The notes beneath the pieces were generated by a model. That model was not told the DNA's origin, ran no database searches, and saw nothing but the letters and a program-made list of their open reading frames with translations. Made by a program: the position numbers and the translations under genes. DNA of 64,000 bases, taken from Icerya purchasi (taxonomy: Eukaryota; Arthropoda; Insecta; Hemiptera; Monophlebidae). Positions 45,445-59,654 of this stretch are shown piece after piece; the first letter of the stretch is position 1; each line of letters begins with the position of its first letter. The DNA lies in contig CM077116.1 in the NCBI GenBank assembly GCA_039619475.1, positions 274,350,758-274,414,757 on the forward strand. The letters run 5' to 3'.

Positions 45445-47877
45445 GGCTTTTTGAGATGTGGAGAGTAGACAAAATTGAAGTATAAAGAAATTACAGGTGG
45501 AAGAAAAAAGGAAGAATTATAAGGGGAGCAGGAAGATGTTGAGTTGAAATTTCGGAGTACGAGAGAGAACGTTTAACAGCGACAACGTAGCATTTGAGAA
45601 AAGTGTGATTTGCATCGCGCACGAAGGGAGTCGCAGAATAATGATAGGGGTTGTAAAATCGGGAGAGAAAAAGATAATAAAGGTCGAAAAGTGCCAAGAG
45701 AGGAGAAGATGGTGATTAAAATCTAATTATCGTGTAACGAGAACGAGAAGAAATGGATTGAAGTGGAGGCTGAGAATAGCGAGAAGACTGTATTTATATT
45801 GAGAAGTGCGGTTGTTAGAGAGTATAGGAGAGAATATATGATGCGATCAAAGTCTGCAACAATTGGCTGAGGAAAGAAATAGTATGTTCGAAGCAGAAAG
45901 ACACTGCTGAGAAGGCGAGAATAACAAGTTAGAAAGTCTACCGCATCATTGACCTCAGTACCAGAGTGACTATCCGGAAAAGAATTCTCGGAAATAGAAA
46001 AAATTGGAAATCGGAGAAAAATTGAGAAGGTAGTAATGAAAAGGAGGAGATGAAATAGCTTGAAAAACACCTATCGGAAAGCCTTCCTATAGATGAGCTG
46101 AAGAACAAATGGTACGGAAAATATTGACTGGGCGGCAGTGAAAATCTGACAGAAGGAAAGGAGCCTCCTTTTGTGTCTTCAGAAGAACATCCATAACTTG
46201 GATCATGACGCAAATTTCCGCAAGCAAAGCTTTGTAAAGTTTCCATCGAATTCGGTGTTTTTGTCGAAAATTGATCGATTTGTCTTTTTATTTTTCATCA
46301 GACAACGCTTCTCCACAGAGACCTCCGCCTACGAGAAATAAAGACAAAAACGAGTGGTGAAATACCCGTCCCTTCTTCACGCCTTTTTTTCTTCTTCCGA
46401 TTTTCTGTAATTTCCGGTTCATCTTTCGAGTTGGATCCCCCCCCCCCGGGATTAATCGTCTTTCAAGGGAAAACGCGGGGAAGCGTGAAATTTCGGGTAA
46501 TACAATAAATTACCGCTTCAACGTCGAGAATGCAGTTGCGAGGCAGTCGGTCGGTAGCAGAAGGGAATTTTTGTTCGCTTTCGTATGATCCGTCTGTCGC
46601 TATTAAAAACCAGTAGTTGTGCCGTTAAGTTGTGATTTCGCTGCTACTGCAAGTAATCGGAAGCGTCCGTATAATTTGTTTTACGAGTGTGGGGTCGGTC
46701 GCACACCGTAGAGGACCGCAAAAGCTTTACAGACGGCAGCAAAATAATCGTACGATCTCGTTACGATTAGAACGTCTGTGGATTTGCGCGGCGTCTTCTG
46801 GCTGGATTTTATTTTCGCCACTTCGATGCGGACGCGATATCGTAATGACTTTTTTATTATCGCGGCAGCCGATTACGCTGTCGGAAGAACGTGTGAGACG
46901 GAACATTTCTGAAGGAGCGAAGAAAAATCCGATGACGGTGATAAACAAATAAGAATATCATCGGGCCGATGTAAAGTATTTCATCGAGACCCGAGGGGAG
47001 TCGCACTCTCGGCGATAATGGCCGGGTTTTATAAGAAGCTATAATAGAAGCTAAGAAGCGGACTTGTTTGTCCAAATAGAGCGAGTCGTCAAAGTTCTTA
47101 GCGATCATCGCTCGCCGACAAAGAATCTGCGCACAAATATGAGCTCAAACTACTTTTATCGTATTTCCTAATAAAGTCGCGGCAATTAATAGCGAGAAAA
47201 GCCGTTGTTGTGTCAAATTAATTGCCGCTAATTAAAATTAAACGGAAATTAATTAACTCTCATCTTAACTTTCCGTTCCCCTTTGAAGAATTTACCTACC
47301 ACCGTAGGCCTAATATCGTCGTCCGTGATTGGCGCGCCTTCTGTTTTTTTTTTTTTTTTTTTGTTTGGCTTAGCCTACGCCATTTAGCCAGTTTTTTTTT
47401 TACTGTGTTCCCATTTGAAAATTCCTCCGTGTCAGCAACCGGTTATTTCTCATTTCGGAAATTGCAAGACGCGTCGCGGAAACCTGCTCGATGTAGTCTC
47501 TACTAGTGGAAAACCGAAATTATTCGATAAATATAAATTCTATAACTATTACGACCCCTCAGAATTATCTAACAACTTCTTATGAGACTGCGCGCGGCCC
47601 GGCTCTCGAATAGCTTAAACGCGAACGAAGCTAAACGGAATTTCTTCGACATAAGCGCGCACACACAGACACCAGCGTGTGTGGAAAGCGGCATTTTTAT
47701 CGCGATGACCCCTCCCCCCAGCACCCACCGAGGGCTGGTTTCTATGAAAATCTATCAACAGAGTGAGTAATTAGCGCGATTATTTTTTTACAGTTAATCA
47801 TCTGCTCTAGTTCGTTAATTAGTTATAATGTATCAATTAATTCGTTCGATAACATCACGTATGCACCTCACACATAC

Positions 47878-47918
<41 letters not shown>

Positions 47919-48408
47919 TAGCGAGAAATTTTCCACTCTGGCCGTTTCGTATTCCCTGATAAACACAAATATCGTTCTTAACACTTACCGTTTAGCCTTC
48001 GAACCTTGATTAACCTCGCGCAATTTAAAAGTTTCTCTATTTTCCGTGAATCAACTGATTCGTATACGCCGCGCTACCCTAATTTCAAAAGCGCTTTTTA
48101 AACCGCTTCCACCACTACTGTCAGCGGAGAATTGAATAATTACCCCGTGCGGACATCTAATCACATTTTCCGACTGCTCCTTCGAAGCTGCTAAAGTGTT
48201 GTTGATTTCGCGTCATTTCACTCGTCATCAGTCCTTAAACTGCCGCCATTCTGTTCTATATCCTCCGCGCGCTATCCTCTTTTCATTTCTACACTTTCCT
48301 TCTACCGCAGAATTTTAACTCCTTACGAAATTCCCTTTTCACGTACAATATCACCGTGTGCTTGCTCCGGGGTCGCTAGTAATTTACACCACTCGTGGTG
48401 ACTTCGGA
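45445..48408. other. Purine-rich tract, then GC-richer unique DNA
   Basis: From 45445 to about 46230 the + strand is strongly purine-rich without a coding frame. About 46470-47800 is CpG-rich with CATTAAT/TAATTAAT motifs and short overlapping frames on both strands (46632-46952, 47222-47506, 47582-47770) that look fortuitous. A C-run sits at about 46438-46447 and poly(T) at 47345-47362. Confidence 0.4.
47882..47914. repeat. (CA)n microsatellite
   Basis: About 15 CA units in a CACACA/CACATA context. Confidence 0.97.
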
Positions 48409-49105
48409 TTTTTTTTTTTTTTTTAATTTTATATGGTCCATGCGCTGTGTGTAATTTCCGGGATTATTACAGCACATGGATCAGTGCAAGATCAGAAGTG
48501 TTTTAATAGGTTAGCCGCTCTAATATAGTGTAATATATCCTGAACCTGTTTTGGTTCGTTTTTGATAACGCAACCGACGGTATGTTTCAAGTGCCTGCAG
48601 GCAGGAAATGTTACAGATCGTGTTCAGCAGTTGTCGAAATCGGGGAATTGCATATGTAACATGCAGAGGAAGGAGATGTTCCTCGCAGCAAATAGTCGCG
48701 GGATATTGCTGCCTTTGCGGAGTCTAGTCAATGCTGCAAACTTTCTGCGGAACATGAGTATCGGTGGCCACCAAGGCTCAGTGCTCACCTTAATAGATCG
48801 CAGCCATGATGTGTGAACCGACCGCATAATTTCCCATGTCTCAGCCTTATGTTGCTGAAAAAAGGGGGGCCCCAGCTGAGGCAGAAGGACGCTTTCGGGC
48901 ATTGGGCTATATGTTGCTGCCTTAGCAGCCAAATTCACACGCTCGTTCCCCGGCACGTCGGCATGACTCCCGGGACCCACAAGAACGTTACCTGTGAGCC
49001 AGGCCGAAAAAGCACGCTAATGATGCGCTTTATTTCTCGAGACAGCGTGTGTAAAGTTTTTGGTGTCTGGAGTGTCCTAATTTTAACCGGGCGGGCATTT
49101 CAGGC
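48409..49105 (-). pseudogene. Decayed LINE: RNase H domain and 3' end
   Basis: On the minus strand, QTPKTLHTLSREIKRIISVL then QVTFLWVPG, a one-base shift, and SHADVPGNERVNLAAKAAT match the last part of a LINE RNase H domain, normally WVPxHxGIxGNExAD. Then RKFAALTRLRKG matches the region that follows it, and the frame stops at 48624. Further down the relic loses its frame and ends in a poly(A) tail, seen as the T-run 48409-48424. RNase H domains occur in I, R1, Jockey-related and Outcast-type LINEs. The frameshift at about 48975 and loss of the Cys knuckle show it is dead and older than the LINE at 28-31 kb. Its 5' boundary near 49105 is where similarity fades. Confidence 0.75.
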
Positions 49106-52100
49106 GAGTCGCTGCTTGCTTTACAGAAATTTTCGTACCTTTAACCCGTTTCCCATTAAACACCGGAATCTTCACCGCCGACCCGTATTCCTCGTTCGTT
49201 GCTAATCCTCATTTCAGATTATTCGCTTGGTTGCATTCGTTTCTATTTATCACATACGCTTTCATGTATTCTTCCTTTCTCGATTTTCATCTCTTCTATT
49301 TCGCTTCTCAGCTTGATAAACCTAATTATATATTGTTTCCGAAAGCCACTGTAATGCTTCGATGTTGAAGTATTTCCACTTCTTATCCAACATCTGCCCT
49401 TTGAATAAATAAAAAAATGTATATCGGGACCTAGCACAGAGGCTACTGCGATGAACGTCGGCATATTCAAAAAACCCTTAAGTATTAAAATTTTTTTACA
49501 CTGGTGCAATTTTTTTCCTATAGACATCCGGTTTAGCGGTAGCTCGTTTAATATCATTCATATTTCGAGACGGAAATTGGCTTATTTCAGCGTATCGGAA
49601 TACATACATATATTGTGTATAATACATATTCCCCAATAATATTTCAAACTATATTCAACTAATTAGACATGTGGAGCGTAACAGCGCTGCTAGAAGCTGA
49701 CGAAGCTTGGCAGATTAACTATTTACGGGAAGACCGTCAGATTCGAAACGATCTTAAGAGTGGTCGCTTTTGGCGAACGGTTTTTTAAAAATAATTGTGA
49801 TTCCGGCGAGGTATAAACGAACCGTCGCTGCGGGTTCCCGACATAATTATGTTGTTTATGCGGAATATTTATATTAAAAACCAGTTATTCGATCAATTAA
49901 TTTTACGGTAGACATAATCAACACAAACTCCATCATCATCCGCTTGCTGGAAACTTATTAAATGTTCCTACTTCATTTAGAAATTATTTTATCTAGTTTT
50001 ATTTATTTTTAAAACTACGTCAGACGCAATATTATTTCCTAACTCGTTCGTATTTTCTTTAAAATAAAAGAGCCCCGACTAATCACCGTACTAAATCGTC
50101 ATCTAGTAGACTAAGGAGAAAATCAGCAATGTCACAAGGCAAAAGTTGAAAAGCTAAATTTTTACTAGATTCTTTTGTAATAACTAAAATTTCCTATCCT
50201 TTATTTACTTATTGATTTATTGCTGATTTATTTATTTAATTATTAATGGATTAATTTCATTATTTACCCTATCTATCTATTCTTTACATCATATCGATCG
50301 TATTCTTATTTTGCTCTTTAGAACGTTTAAATTTTCCTCGTTTTGTCTCATTTGAATATGCTTTTCTCCTTTTAACATCGTTCACTTAAAAACCCCTAGA
50401 CGAAATCGTACGGAACGAAAGAATTTCATCATAATTTCCTTAATACGATATAATGTTTATTATTGTAGTTGTGAAAGATTTCTGATCCGGTGCTATTCTT
50501 AAACTATCGCACGTGTGTATGCGTAACTTCCGTTATAAAATTCGTTTTATTTCACTTCGATAAAAATACTTTTTAGGCCTCTTTTTTCATTGTAGGAATT
50601 GATTTTTCAAATTTCAGTTATCTATATATACTTCTCACGAGAATTCCGTAATTTTGGACATTATCGATGAATTCCGTAAACCTTGTTTCAATTTTTACAC
50701 GTGATTTTTACCGCATTGTATCTTTTTATGTCTGCGTTGGTAGTTTAGTTAAGCGATATTCCGTTCAACTCGAACTCTATTCGCACTCTGACGTATACAA
50801 AATTCATTATGCTTCGCGTTAAATTAATGTGTTCCCTCTTAGTTGTCATTACTGTCAATACGAAAAAATATATTAATTAATCAGATGATCTCTAAATCAT
50901 TTAGTGGTAACCGTTGTTGATCTCTTTTCTTTCGATCATCGGTCGATCATTCTTTATCACGCGTTCGTGCACATAATTCGGGTCTTCGGGCGTGGTTAAT
51001 TTTTGGAACTTTTATTTAAAAATATTCGACAGCCGGTGCGCAGGCTGCATGCATTTTTGAATTTTTTGATGTGTTCGTGTACGGGGTTTATCGTACATTT
51101 AGAGAGAAAAATTAACTAACAATTTATTAATCACTTTTAGTCCTAAAAATCGACGTTAGATGAGAAATACCGTAGCTGCTAATATCGTCCCTTGTTCCTA
51201 TTTTTATTAAGAAAATTACCTTTTAACTTGTTAACTATTTTAGCGGGTTTTTTCTTTTTATTCCTATTTTGTTCGTGTCTTTGATTCTGTATGAATTTAG
51301 TAGAGTTAATTTCAAAAAGACTGGGAAAAATTTCGTTTAATAGGCGCTAACCACTTACCAGCGAGTGTTCTAAGAAGTATAATACTACATTTAACCTTAG
51401 CCCGTACCACATCACCTATGGAAAACTTGTTGACGTGTTTTTTTGTTGTTTTTTTTTTTTAGATTTACCCGCGTAATTCAACAACTTACTTTGTCGCTGT
51501 AATTGATATTTAAGTAATAGGTTTTTTTTTTATTTTTCACAGACCATTTACTGTTCCACCTTTTGTTGAAGTCGGCGTAATAAATCATTATTAAAACACG
51601 GCGCTTTAAGAAGAATCAATTACCGTCAGCGGGGGATAGAATCTCTTTTAAAATATCATCAAACTGTCGGGCTTTCCTAATGGTCATGTTTCAACTATTC
51701 CATTCCAACAGCATGACGATGTGTAAATTGGTCGGACCGTCGTACAACGCTATTTCGTTGACGGATAATTTAAAAAGTTGACGGCCACCTCATCTGGTGA
51801 AATTTTTAAATATACCTTTTTCTTCTTTAAAATTGTCGCCTTGTTTTTTACCTGTACGTAATTTTATTGATTTTTTTCCGAGTTTTTTTTTCTTTCCTAT
51901 CTTTCATTCAATCATTTGTAATTTCACTCCTTTTTACTTGCTCCTTATTCGGGATTTCTTTTTAGTGTTTTATATTTTTCGCGTAATTTTGCTTGTTAAT
52001 CGATTAAGAGATAGTGAATAATTATATAAAAATATGCATTACAAACGCGGGAATAGAAATAACTGCTCGGAACCGTGTGTTTGGTGGAATGCATCACTAA

Positions 52101-55100
52101 ACATCGGAATGTACAACTGGTGTGAAAGCTTTCATCCCGATTCTTTTTACAACCATTAAATGGATGACCTTCGTAATTTCGTAACAATCAATCGGAAAAT
52201 ATTTAATTTCCGCGAAATTTTCTAAACTGTACAATGACAAAAGTCAAAACAAAAAATATGATTATTCGTGCATTCCTTTCTAGCATAACGTGCTGAAAGT
52301 TGTATCCCTATTTTTAAATGATGTAGAAGTTTTAGGTGTATTATTCTATTTATTCGTTCATTTATCGAGTAATTCCTCCTCTCCAAAAGCGCTCTCTGGA
52401 TGCCATAATTCGAAATTCATGTTAAATTTTGGAAGGTCACTTTGGTCACTAAGTATTTCATTATTTTACGCGAACCGCGTGAATTGTCTTTAAAACACTT
52501 CATTTTGTAGTCTCATTAAGGGATTTCAATGTTGTCATTGCTAGTTCTGCGCGTAAAGTAAAGCAAGTCCCATATATCCTTGATAAGATATCATGGATAG
52601 TGAAGTTGAGCTTTTCATAATGTACTAAGCCCAACGGCACTAATAAGAGTAGGCCATATTTTTAACTGCTGTTATGAGAAACTTCCATGCAGGCCGCGAG
52701 TAAATTATGTTTTTTTTTTGTACTTTTACGTAGATCAATAAAGAAACGAATACATGCCAAGAACGTTCACACATCGTAAACAATTTAGGACGGCTAAGTA
52801 CCGGTCGAAATATTGTCCTTTTTTTAATGGAAACACTTTTGATGTTACCGCAAAAGTTCACATTCTAGGAACAATCTTATAATCGGTTTATCTGTAAGAA
52901 AAAATATTTCCATCTTCACAAATAACACATACAAGAAACGTGGGTTTCTTCGGGGAAATTCTTCCGTTTATTAAGCGGAATAAAACCCGGATGAAATTAG
53001 TCGGACAATCCACCGTAATTAAAATACATAGTTGGAATCACATGTTCTTCCTTCGTGACGTCACTGAAGACGACTAAAGCGCTGCGGTTTACTTCACTAG
53101 CCTCGTTGAATTCAAGTACTATTTCATTTTTCTTAATGGCATAGTCTTCTAAATGAAACTTAATTTTACAATTATTTATAGGGCAATAAATTATGTTATT
53201 TACTTTCGATTGTTTTTTTTTTTTTTTGTTTTTTTTCCATACAATACAGTTACAGATAGTGTTCTGGAATTTTTAAATTTTACTCGTTGCGATCACATAA
53301 AAGAAAACCATTATACAACGCGGCTAATCTGTTTATTTATTTTGGCTCGTCAGTCAGGGCGACCTTTACCCGGAAACAATTAGAAAAGGAGAGTCATTTT
53401 AACGAGATATCATTAATAAGAAGCGATCGGTATAACAGGAATAATGCGCCGAGAAGGAAAATATAAAGAACGCTAAACGGAATAGGCCCAACTGTCAGCA
53501 AACTGCAGTTCAGATCGGCAGAAAAAGATGAACACACTTCATAAACACGTGATAATCGTTTCAGACAACTGTATCCGTTTGAATGGAGAGGTCAATGAGA
53601 GTAGCAAGTCAAGGAAAAGCGAAATGGAAGTAACACAATGAAATATAGTCAAAACGCCGGCGAATAATGGTGACAACATCAGAACGACCAAGTTAAGGAA
53701 ATTAAAAGGAACAGCAGGAAGACTAGCTAATAATTATCACAAAAAAGTAAAATTAAACGTAAATATGTGATACCGGAATCTGAGGTGGTGAAAACTTTTA
53801 CACAGTGGAAACTAGAAAATGGGATTTATCTTAAAAAAAGGAAACGGCAGGAAGCAGCAACTTTAATTAGCCAGAGATGCTCGATATGAACCCATAATAA
53901 TATCAGTATGAGCGGAGTGTGTACGAGCGCAGGTGAAGATTAGTCGCATGAATTAATATATTAAAGGGCATTGGTGGAGTCGGAGCCAATGAAATAATTA
54001 CAGGAAATGACTAGCGGCAAAGGAAACGGTCTATCGTAGGATAATCAATAACTGGAGAGTACTTATTGTTACTGTCAGTAAACCGTGTCCCGGTCACCAG
54101 ATTACGTCAGAGGGCGTAACTGTGTGCGTGCTGCGTATTTTTAGGAAGTACGCCTTTCGATTGTGATCTCCTACTTGAAAGAGTTATGATAGCGGAAATG
54201 AACCATAGGAAAATTGAACGAAAGGAACGTCTCTAAGATTCTACATGTAAGCGGATACATCTACTCAAGTTGATAGCGGAAAGAGATCAACTTCGAAGTA
54301 CGTTATGAATAACTTTCGCCGAATTTTTCGAAATTCCTTTCGTAAAATTAAAATCAGCCCCAAAGATAAAACTTACAATGCTCCACTAGGAAAAGTTAAA
54401 AGTGAAAAATAACCGACAATCGGCGATATTCGTTCATAAGAAAGTTCATAATTATTCACGGCTACAAATGGAACGGTTATATCATGCTGGCCTGCTGTAC
54501 TCTACTATGTGTGTTATTTTAAGATGCGAATATATTTAAAATTCCTTCATCTATACGCCGAACTTTTGCCGTTCGATCTTCCTACCCTTTTCAATGCTTC
54601 CTTTATTCTTTCCTTCCCATCGCTAGCCGTTCTCCTTTTTTCCTTTATACTTTCTATCTCCGATCGCCTCATGAGTAGGTGATCTAAGTCCATGTAGTTG
54701 GGTCAGTGTTAACAGCGAGCCCATTAAAAAAAAAAAAAAAAAAAGTATTTGCAAGAATTACCGCGTGATATGGCGAGAACCAGCCTGCTGATACAGGCAA
54801 AGGTCGAAGACTGGAGGCGCTAGACCGAGATATGCGATGAAGCGACCGATCAAAATTCCGGTATATTAGACGTTCGAAAGAAAGAGAAAAATAGCGGAAA
54901 ACGGTCATCACATGTTCAACCCGCGTAGAGATAACGAACACGGGAGAGTATTTAATTTCTAATTGTTTGCAGGAATTACCGCTAGAAATTAACGATAATA
55001 AAAATGATGACGTCCCAGAAATCACATTAAAATATTATAAAAAATAAAGCACCAATTACGCGCAAGCAATCATAAAACGAGTTTATATTTTCATCTGATT

Positions 55101-58100
55101 AGTATCGCAGTTATTTAAATAAGACCAGTTCCGAGTACCTTATTTACTTTTTCTTTTTTTTTTTAAAGGTATTATCTTTCGATTTTTTTTTTTTTTTTTC
55201 TATTTTACATATATCTTGATTAAATTACAAAAAAATAAAAAAAGAAAATATCAAATATATACATAAATAAATATTCGGAAATATATATCTTAATTCAGGA
55301 AGAACCGACTGCTTCTTACAATTCATGATTTTATTAATTACATTTTTGTTTTCTTATTTTTAATTTACTTATGTATTAAACATCAGATCAGAAATGGATT
55401 GTGCACTTTTATTTATATCAAACTAATTAAAACTAATAATAAGTAATACAATTAGTAAATTTAAGTAATTTCGATAGGTTACTCAATTCGGCAAGTATGG
55501 ATCTCGATAATGATACGTATAGTAATAATAATTATAATAAACTGTATCTGTTTAATTGCTCAACATGCGAAAAAAAAAAAAAAAAAGAAATCTATATTGA
55601 CTAAACAAAACGTTCAAGATAGAAGGGGAGATACGCCGGTAATAATTAATGCGTGGAAAAATCGACAGATAATGATTAAAACAAAACGTATACTTATGAC
55701 ATTAAAAAGAATATAATTACAGTAAAAATTCTTTTTAATAATCAATTATTATAATAAATTTAAATATAAAATTACCCGAGAATAATCCATTTTATACGAG
55801 AAAATTATAATTAAATTAAGATCGATATTTATCAAAATTATAATAATCTTACTAAATTAAAAGCTGAACAAGTTTTGATTGTAATAATTAACTAACTACT
55901 TCATAATGTGGTAGTTTTAATAATTAGTTGATATTTTTTAATTTTTATGATAATTTTATTATTTATGTCCGGCATAACATTGTGAATTGATTATTTTGTG
56001 AAATATTTATCTATAGTGCCGACCGTATTATGGTTTTATCGGTTTTAACCGAGATAGAATTATATTTAATTGTTTTTTGTTTGTTTTTTTTCAGGGTGCT
56101 TGTCAATTATGCGCAATAACCTAGTGCAAGAGAATTTTTCGTTATATTGTTAATTTACAAGATTAGAATATCGCGCCAGAAAAGAAAGAAAAAAAAAAAA
56201 AAAACCCCATTAACCTACACGGGGTAGCCAGCGAGCTTAATAAATTTAATCGGTAGATCATTTTAACGTTGTAGTTTAGTGGAATTTCAGAAACGCCGTT
56301 TCTTATTCGTCAAAAATTCTCTATAGCGTTTTTAACGAAATTCCGGATTTTAAACGACTGATCATCATCAACCTAAAGAAGTAAATGTACCCTAGCGAGC
56401 TTAGAAATATCACTTTCGACATGGGGCGACGACTGAAAGTGACTTTCGTATTTCCCAGAGGAATCGCGTTTTCTGGTCGATTTTATCGGCGAATAAGATT
56501 TTTATGTATATGTTTCGCTGTAGATTTACGGCTTAACGATGGAACGAAAATGGGCTAGGCAGAGCGGATGCGTAAGGAAATCGAGGAAATCGGTAATTTA
56601 TTTCAAAAATTTATTATAACAATAAGACTAATAAAAGTCTGCTATTATAGGAGACAGTGTCTATACGGCAGCGGCTAGATGCCAGGCTAAAGCTAAAGGT
56701 ATAAAGCAAGCAGAGACATGAGGACGGTGTGTGGTGTCCGTGGGCGGCGGTGCACTATGATTGTCGTTAGTAATAAACACCATCGCCGCTCGCCATCTCA
56801 GTCATTATCACTGATTATTATTAATAATAATCACAGCCGAACCATGAAGAAGCTCGGATCGGGGAGGTGGCCGTTTGATGGCCGTGCCTGGAGTCGTCGT
56901 CGCGCACAATAGGGCCTTATTAATCGGCGCGGCCGGCTCTGGAAGGCTTTCTTCACGGTTGCAATTACGAAAGAACGGTCATGCTGCTGCACGATTTATA
57001 GTCGCTCTTGTCACAATATTCATAATAACAGATTAACGATTAAACCAAACAACGAGACCCATCTCAGATTATATTCAAACGGACAAGAACCCCATTCGAA
57101 CACCCACCTTTACATTATTGTTGATTTATTGTTGCCCTATTACCTATGCACACAGTCTCTCTGTTCCTCTGCTCGTGCATCACCTCTGCTTACTGTACGC
57201 TTAAGTAAAAAGAAAACGGTCCTTTATTAATATTCTTTACTCTCGTTTCCGATCGGACCACTCTTATTCTAATTTCACATTAATAAGCCGATAACAACAA
57301 TAGATCGATTATAATAGAGTCACTCGACGACCACTGATAGAATTTTTCCCTTCCCCGGAAACCGAACGGAAACTGTTTAAAGCTGTATTTTCCAGTCACC
57401 TCCGAACAAGACCATATTTGTATCCGTCACTTGAAGACCAGATCGCATTTCGGCCGGTGCTGATTTTTACCATGGCCGCTTCGGCTATACTTTTTCGCTT
57501 CTATTCATCAGCCCCCCCCCCACTACTCCTGTGTACGTTACTTGTTCCTCTCTTAGCCAAAGCGCGCGCATGTAGTTTACCATATTTTTTGCTCCCGATA
57601 GTTAGTCCCCCACCGAGGTATCTTTTTTTTTTTTTTGATAACCACTATTATTATTGCGAAGCGGCGGTAATAATTTATTCGAAAAAAAAAAAAAAGGTAA
57701 TTAATAACAGCGTTTTAAAATTAAACGACCGTATCGACACGATTTTGCTTTGTGAAACGAATTTCGATAGTTGATATTAAATTAGTTAAAAGTGGAACGT
57801 AAAACAATTAAAGGGAATTGATTCTTCTTATACCCGCCGTCTTTTTCTTTGTTTTAGACTCCTGCATTGTGCTCACCGACACAGATACATATATACTATG
57901 TTTAAAAAAAAATTTCCCAGAAGCAGCTTCGATTATGTTCCGAAGACAGATCCTATTGACAGAACATTAAAGCTTTATCGCGTGTCCGATGAATTTGACG
58001 ACCAGATCCTTTTTCTGCTGGTACCCGGTTATTTCGGATTAGGAAGTCATCTGAGGATGGTTTCTGGAGGCCGTGCGACCTCCAGATTGACGGAGCCAAT

Positions 58101-58249
58101 TTAGGCTATTAAATCTAAAAATGCGGCCTGCAATACAAACAAATGAATGTCTGATGTTTTCGTTATATTCCAAAAGTATAATTTTTTGTTTCCGATTTCA
58201 AAAACACAAAGTAGGCGGCCGAATACGTTTATGAGAGAATATTTCGATA
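49106..58249. other. Long featureless region
   Basis: More than 9 kb without a recognisable gene or transposon. Poly(A/T) runs occur at about 51447, 53215, 54726-54744, 55176-55198, 55570-55586, 56190-56203, 57627 and 57684. About 53390-54340 is purine-rich on the + strand. About 56690-56960 is GC-rich with TTATTAATCGGCG and TAATAATAATC motifs. Frames such as 49243-49557 (-), 57418-57774 (+) and 57898-58104 (+) have no recognisable domain. Confidence 0.4.
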
Positions 58250-58253
58250 TTAA

Positions 58254-58857
58254 CCCGCCAACTGTCATTTTCTAACGTCAACTGCCACCTGGGATATCTC
58301 AGTACCCCACGCCAATTTGCCGATTTTACTCATTGTAAAATACTTTGAAAAACGGATCGCATTAACTAATCTTAAATTTATTCAATTTCATATGAAAATC
58401 ACAAAAAAAAAAAAAAAAAGTGCTTAAAACTGTATATTTCAATGTTATAAAAATAATTGAGTCGGATTCTTCATAATTGGCTAATCCATTCATAAAAACA
58501 ATTTCCACAAATATTTTTCAAGTGGTTTGTACACATATTACTTTGTAGCATTTTTCACAGTAATTAGTTGTATTTCATAAAAGTGCAGAAAACGAAAAAA
58601 AAAAAAATGCAAAACAAATTCTATGATATTTTGTAAGGCTAACTGCAACCCGAAGTCTCCCCTGGTATCTCAGCGAACAAAAGCGTGAACATTCAGATAC
58701 TTCAAAGCAGTCCAAATCTTCAAACTATAATGATTTTATAGTAAAATATATCTTTGAAAGCTACTGTGAAGCACAGCGGTGTAGCTAACCAACTTTAAAA
58801 AATATTTAACAAATAAAACTCCCGGGGTACCTACCAGGGGACCCCAGAGTTGACGGG
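58254..58857. mobile_element. piggyBac-type MITE (TTAA-flanked)
   Basis: TTAA stands at 58250-58253 and 58858-58861. The ends are inverted, CCCGCCAACTG on the left and CCCGTCAACTC reading in from the right. It is about 600 bp and AT-rich in the middle, with no ORF. Two internal segments are related: one at about 58275-58302 ending in ATATCTCAG, the other at about 58640-58678 ending in GTATCTCAG. The TTAA target and CCC start are the reasons for the piggyBac assignment. The short inverted ends leave room for doubt. Confidence 0.6.
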
Positions 58858-59368
58858 TTAAAAATTTCGCCTTTTTTGGTCTGACTAATGAAACGAAAGG
58901 ACAACATATACATATATTCGCCGAAAAAAGCTGCGAACTAAACCGAAAAATCTGTTTTTTTTTTTTTATTTTTATTTTGTTCGCATTAAAATCGAAAAAT
59001 TAAATTTAAAAAATTAACTTTCCGGTTAATGGTGGTGTTGTAAATTTAATATCTGTGAAGTAAACGGGTTGTAACTTTTTTCGGTGCGGTTAGAAAATTA
59101 GACTAAAATGAACCGTTTCGATTTTCAACCGGTGTCTATCAGTGATTATGTTCCGTAAGGGGAAGGCAGCAACGCCTGCTTCAGCTAAATATCCTTGTTC
59201 TTGCTGCTGAGAATTTTAAAAAGTTTGCGATTTCAAAATTGTAATTTTTAATTCGGCTACAGCGTAAATATCACTCTAGAATGGAAACAGTAGTTCTCAA
59301 ACGCGAAGCAAATCGTAAAATAAAATGGAACGTTACTAAATTTTCTCGTTACGTTAAAAAAGATTGTA

Positions 59369-59613
59369 CAGGGTGCGGCAGCATAACTTCCTTTTTTAAA
59401 ATGCGCCACTTTTTTTCTACTAATTTTTTTTAGAGAGAAATAATAAAGCAGAAAATCGAAATAAAACTGCAAAAAGGGAAGAAGCATAGCCAATGGGGGG
59501 GGGGATCTAGAGTATCCGTTATTTGATTTTCTACTTTATTATTTCTCTCTAAAAAAATTTAGTAGAAAAAAAGTAGCGCATTTTAGAAAAGGAAGTTATG
59601 TTGCCGCACCCTG
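59369..59613. mobile_element. mariner-type MITE
   Basis: TA is duplicated at both sides (59367-59368 and 59614-59615). The element starts CAGGGTGCGGCAGCATAACT and ends in its complement. The arms remain paired for about 95 bp each, through CTACTAAATTTTTTTAGAGA-type sequence, around a short centre with a G-run (59495-59504). It is 245 bp without coding capacity. CAGGGTG ends with a TA target are typical of Tc1/mariner-derived miniature elements. Confidence 0.88.
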
Positions 59614-59654
59614 TATATAGGTAACAAAAAAAAGAAACATCAAATAATTTTCAG

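Noticed and set aside
56760..56860. microRNA hairpin around AATAATAATCACAGCC
   Set aside because: Only a short partial match to miR-2-like sequence and no good stem.
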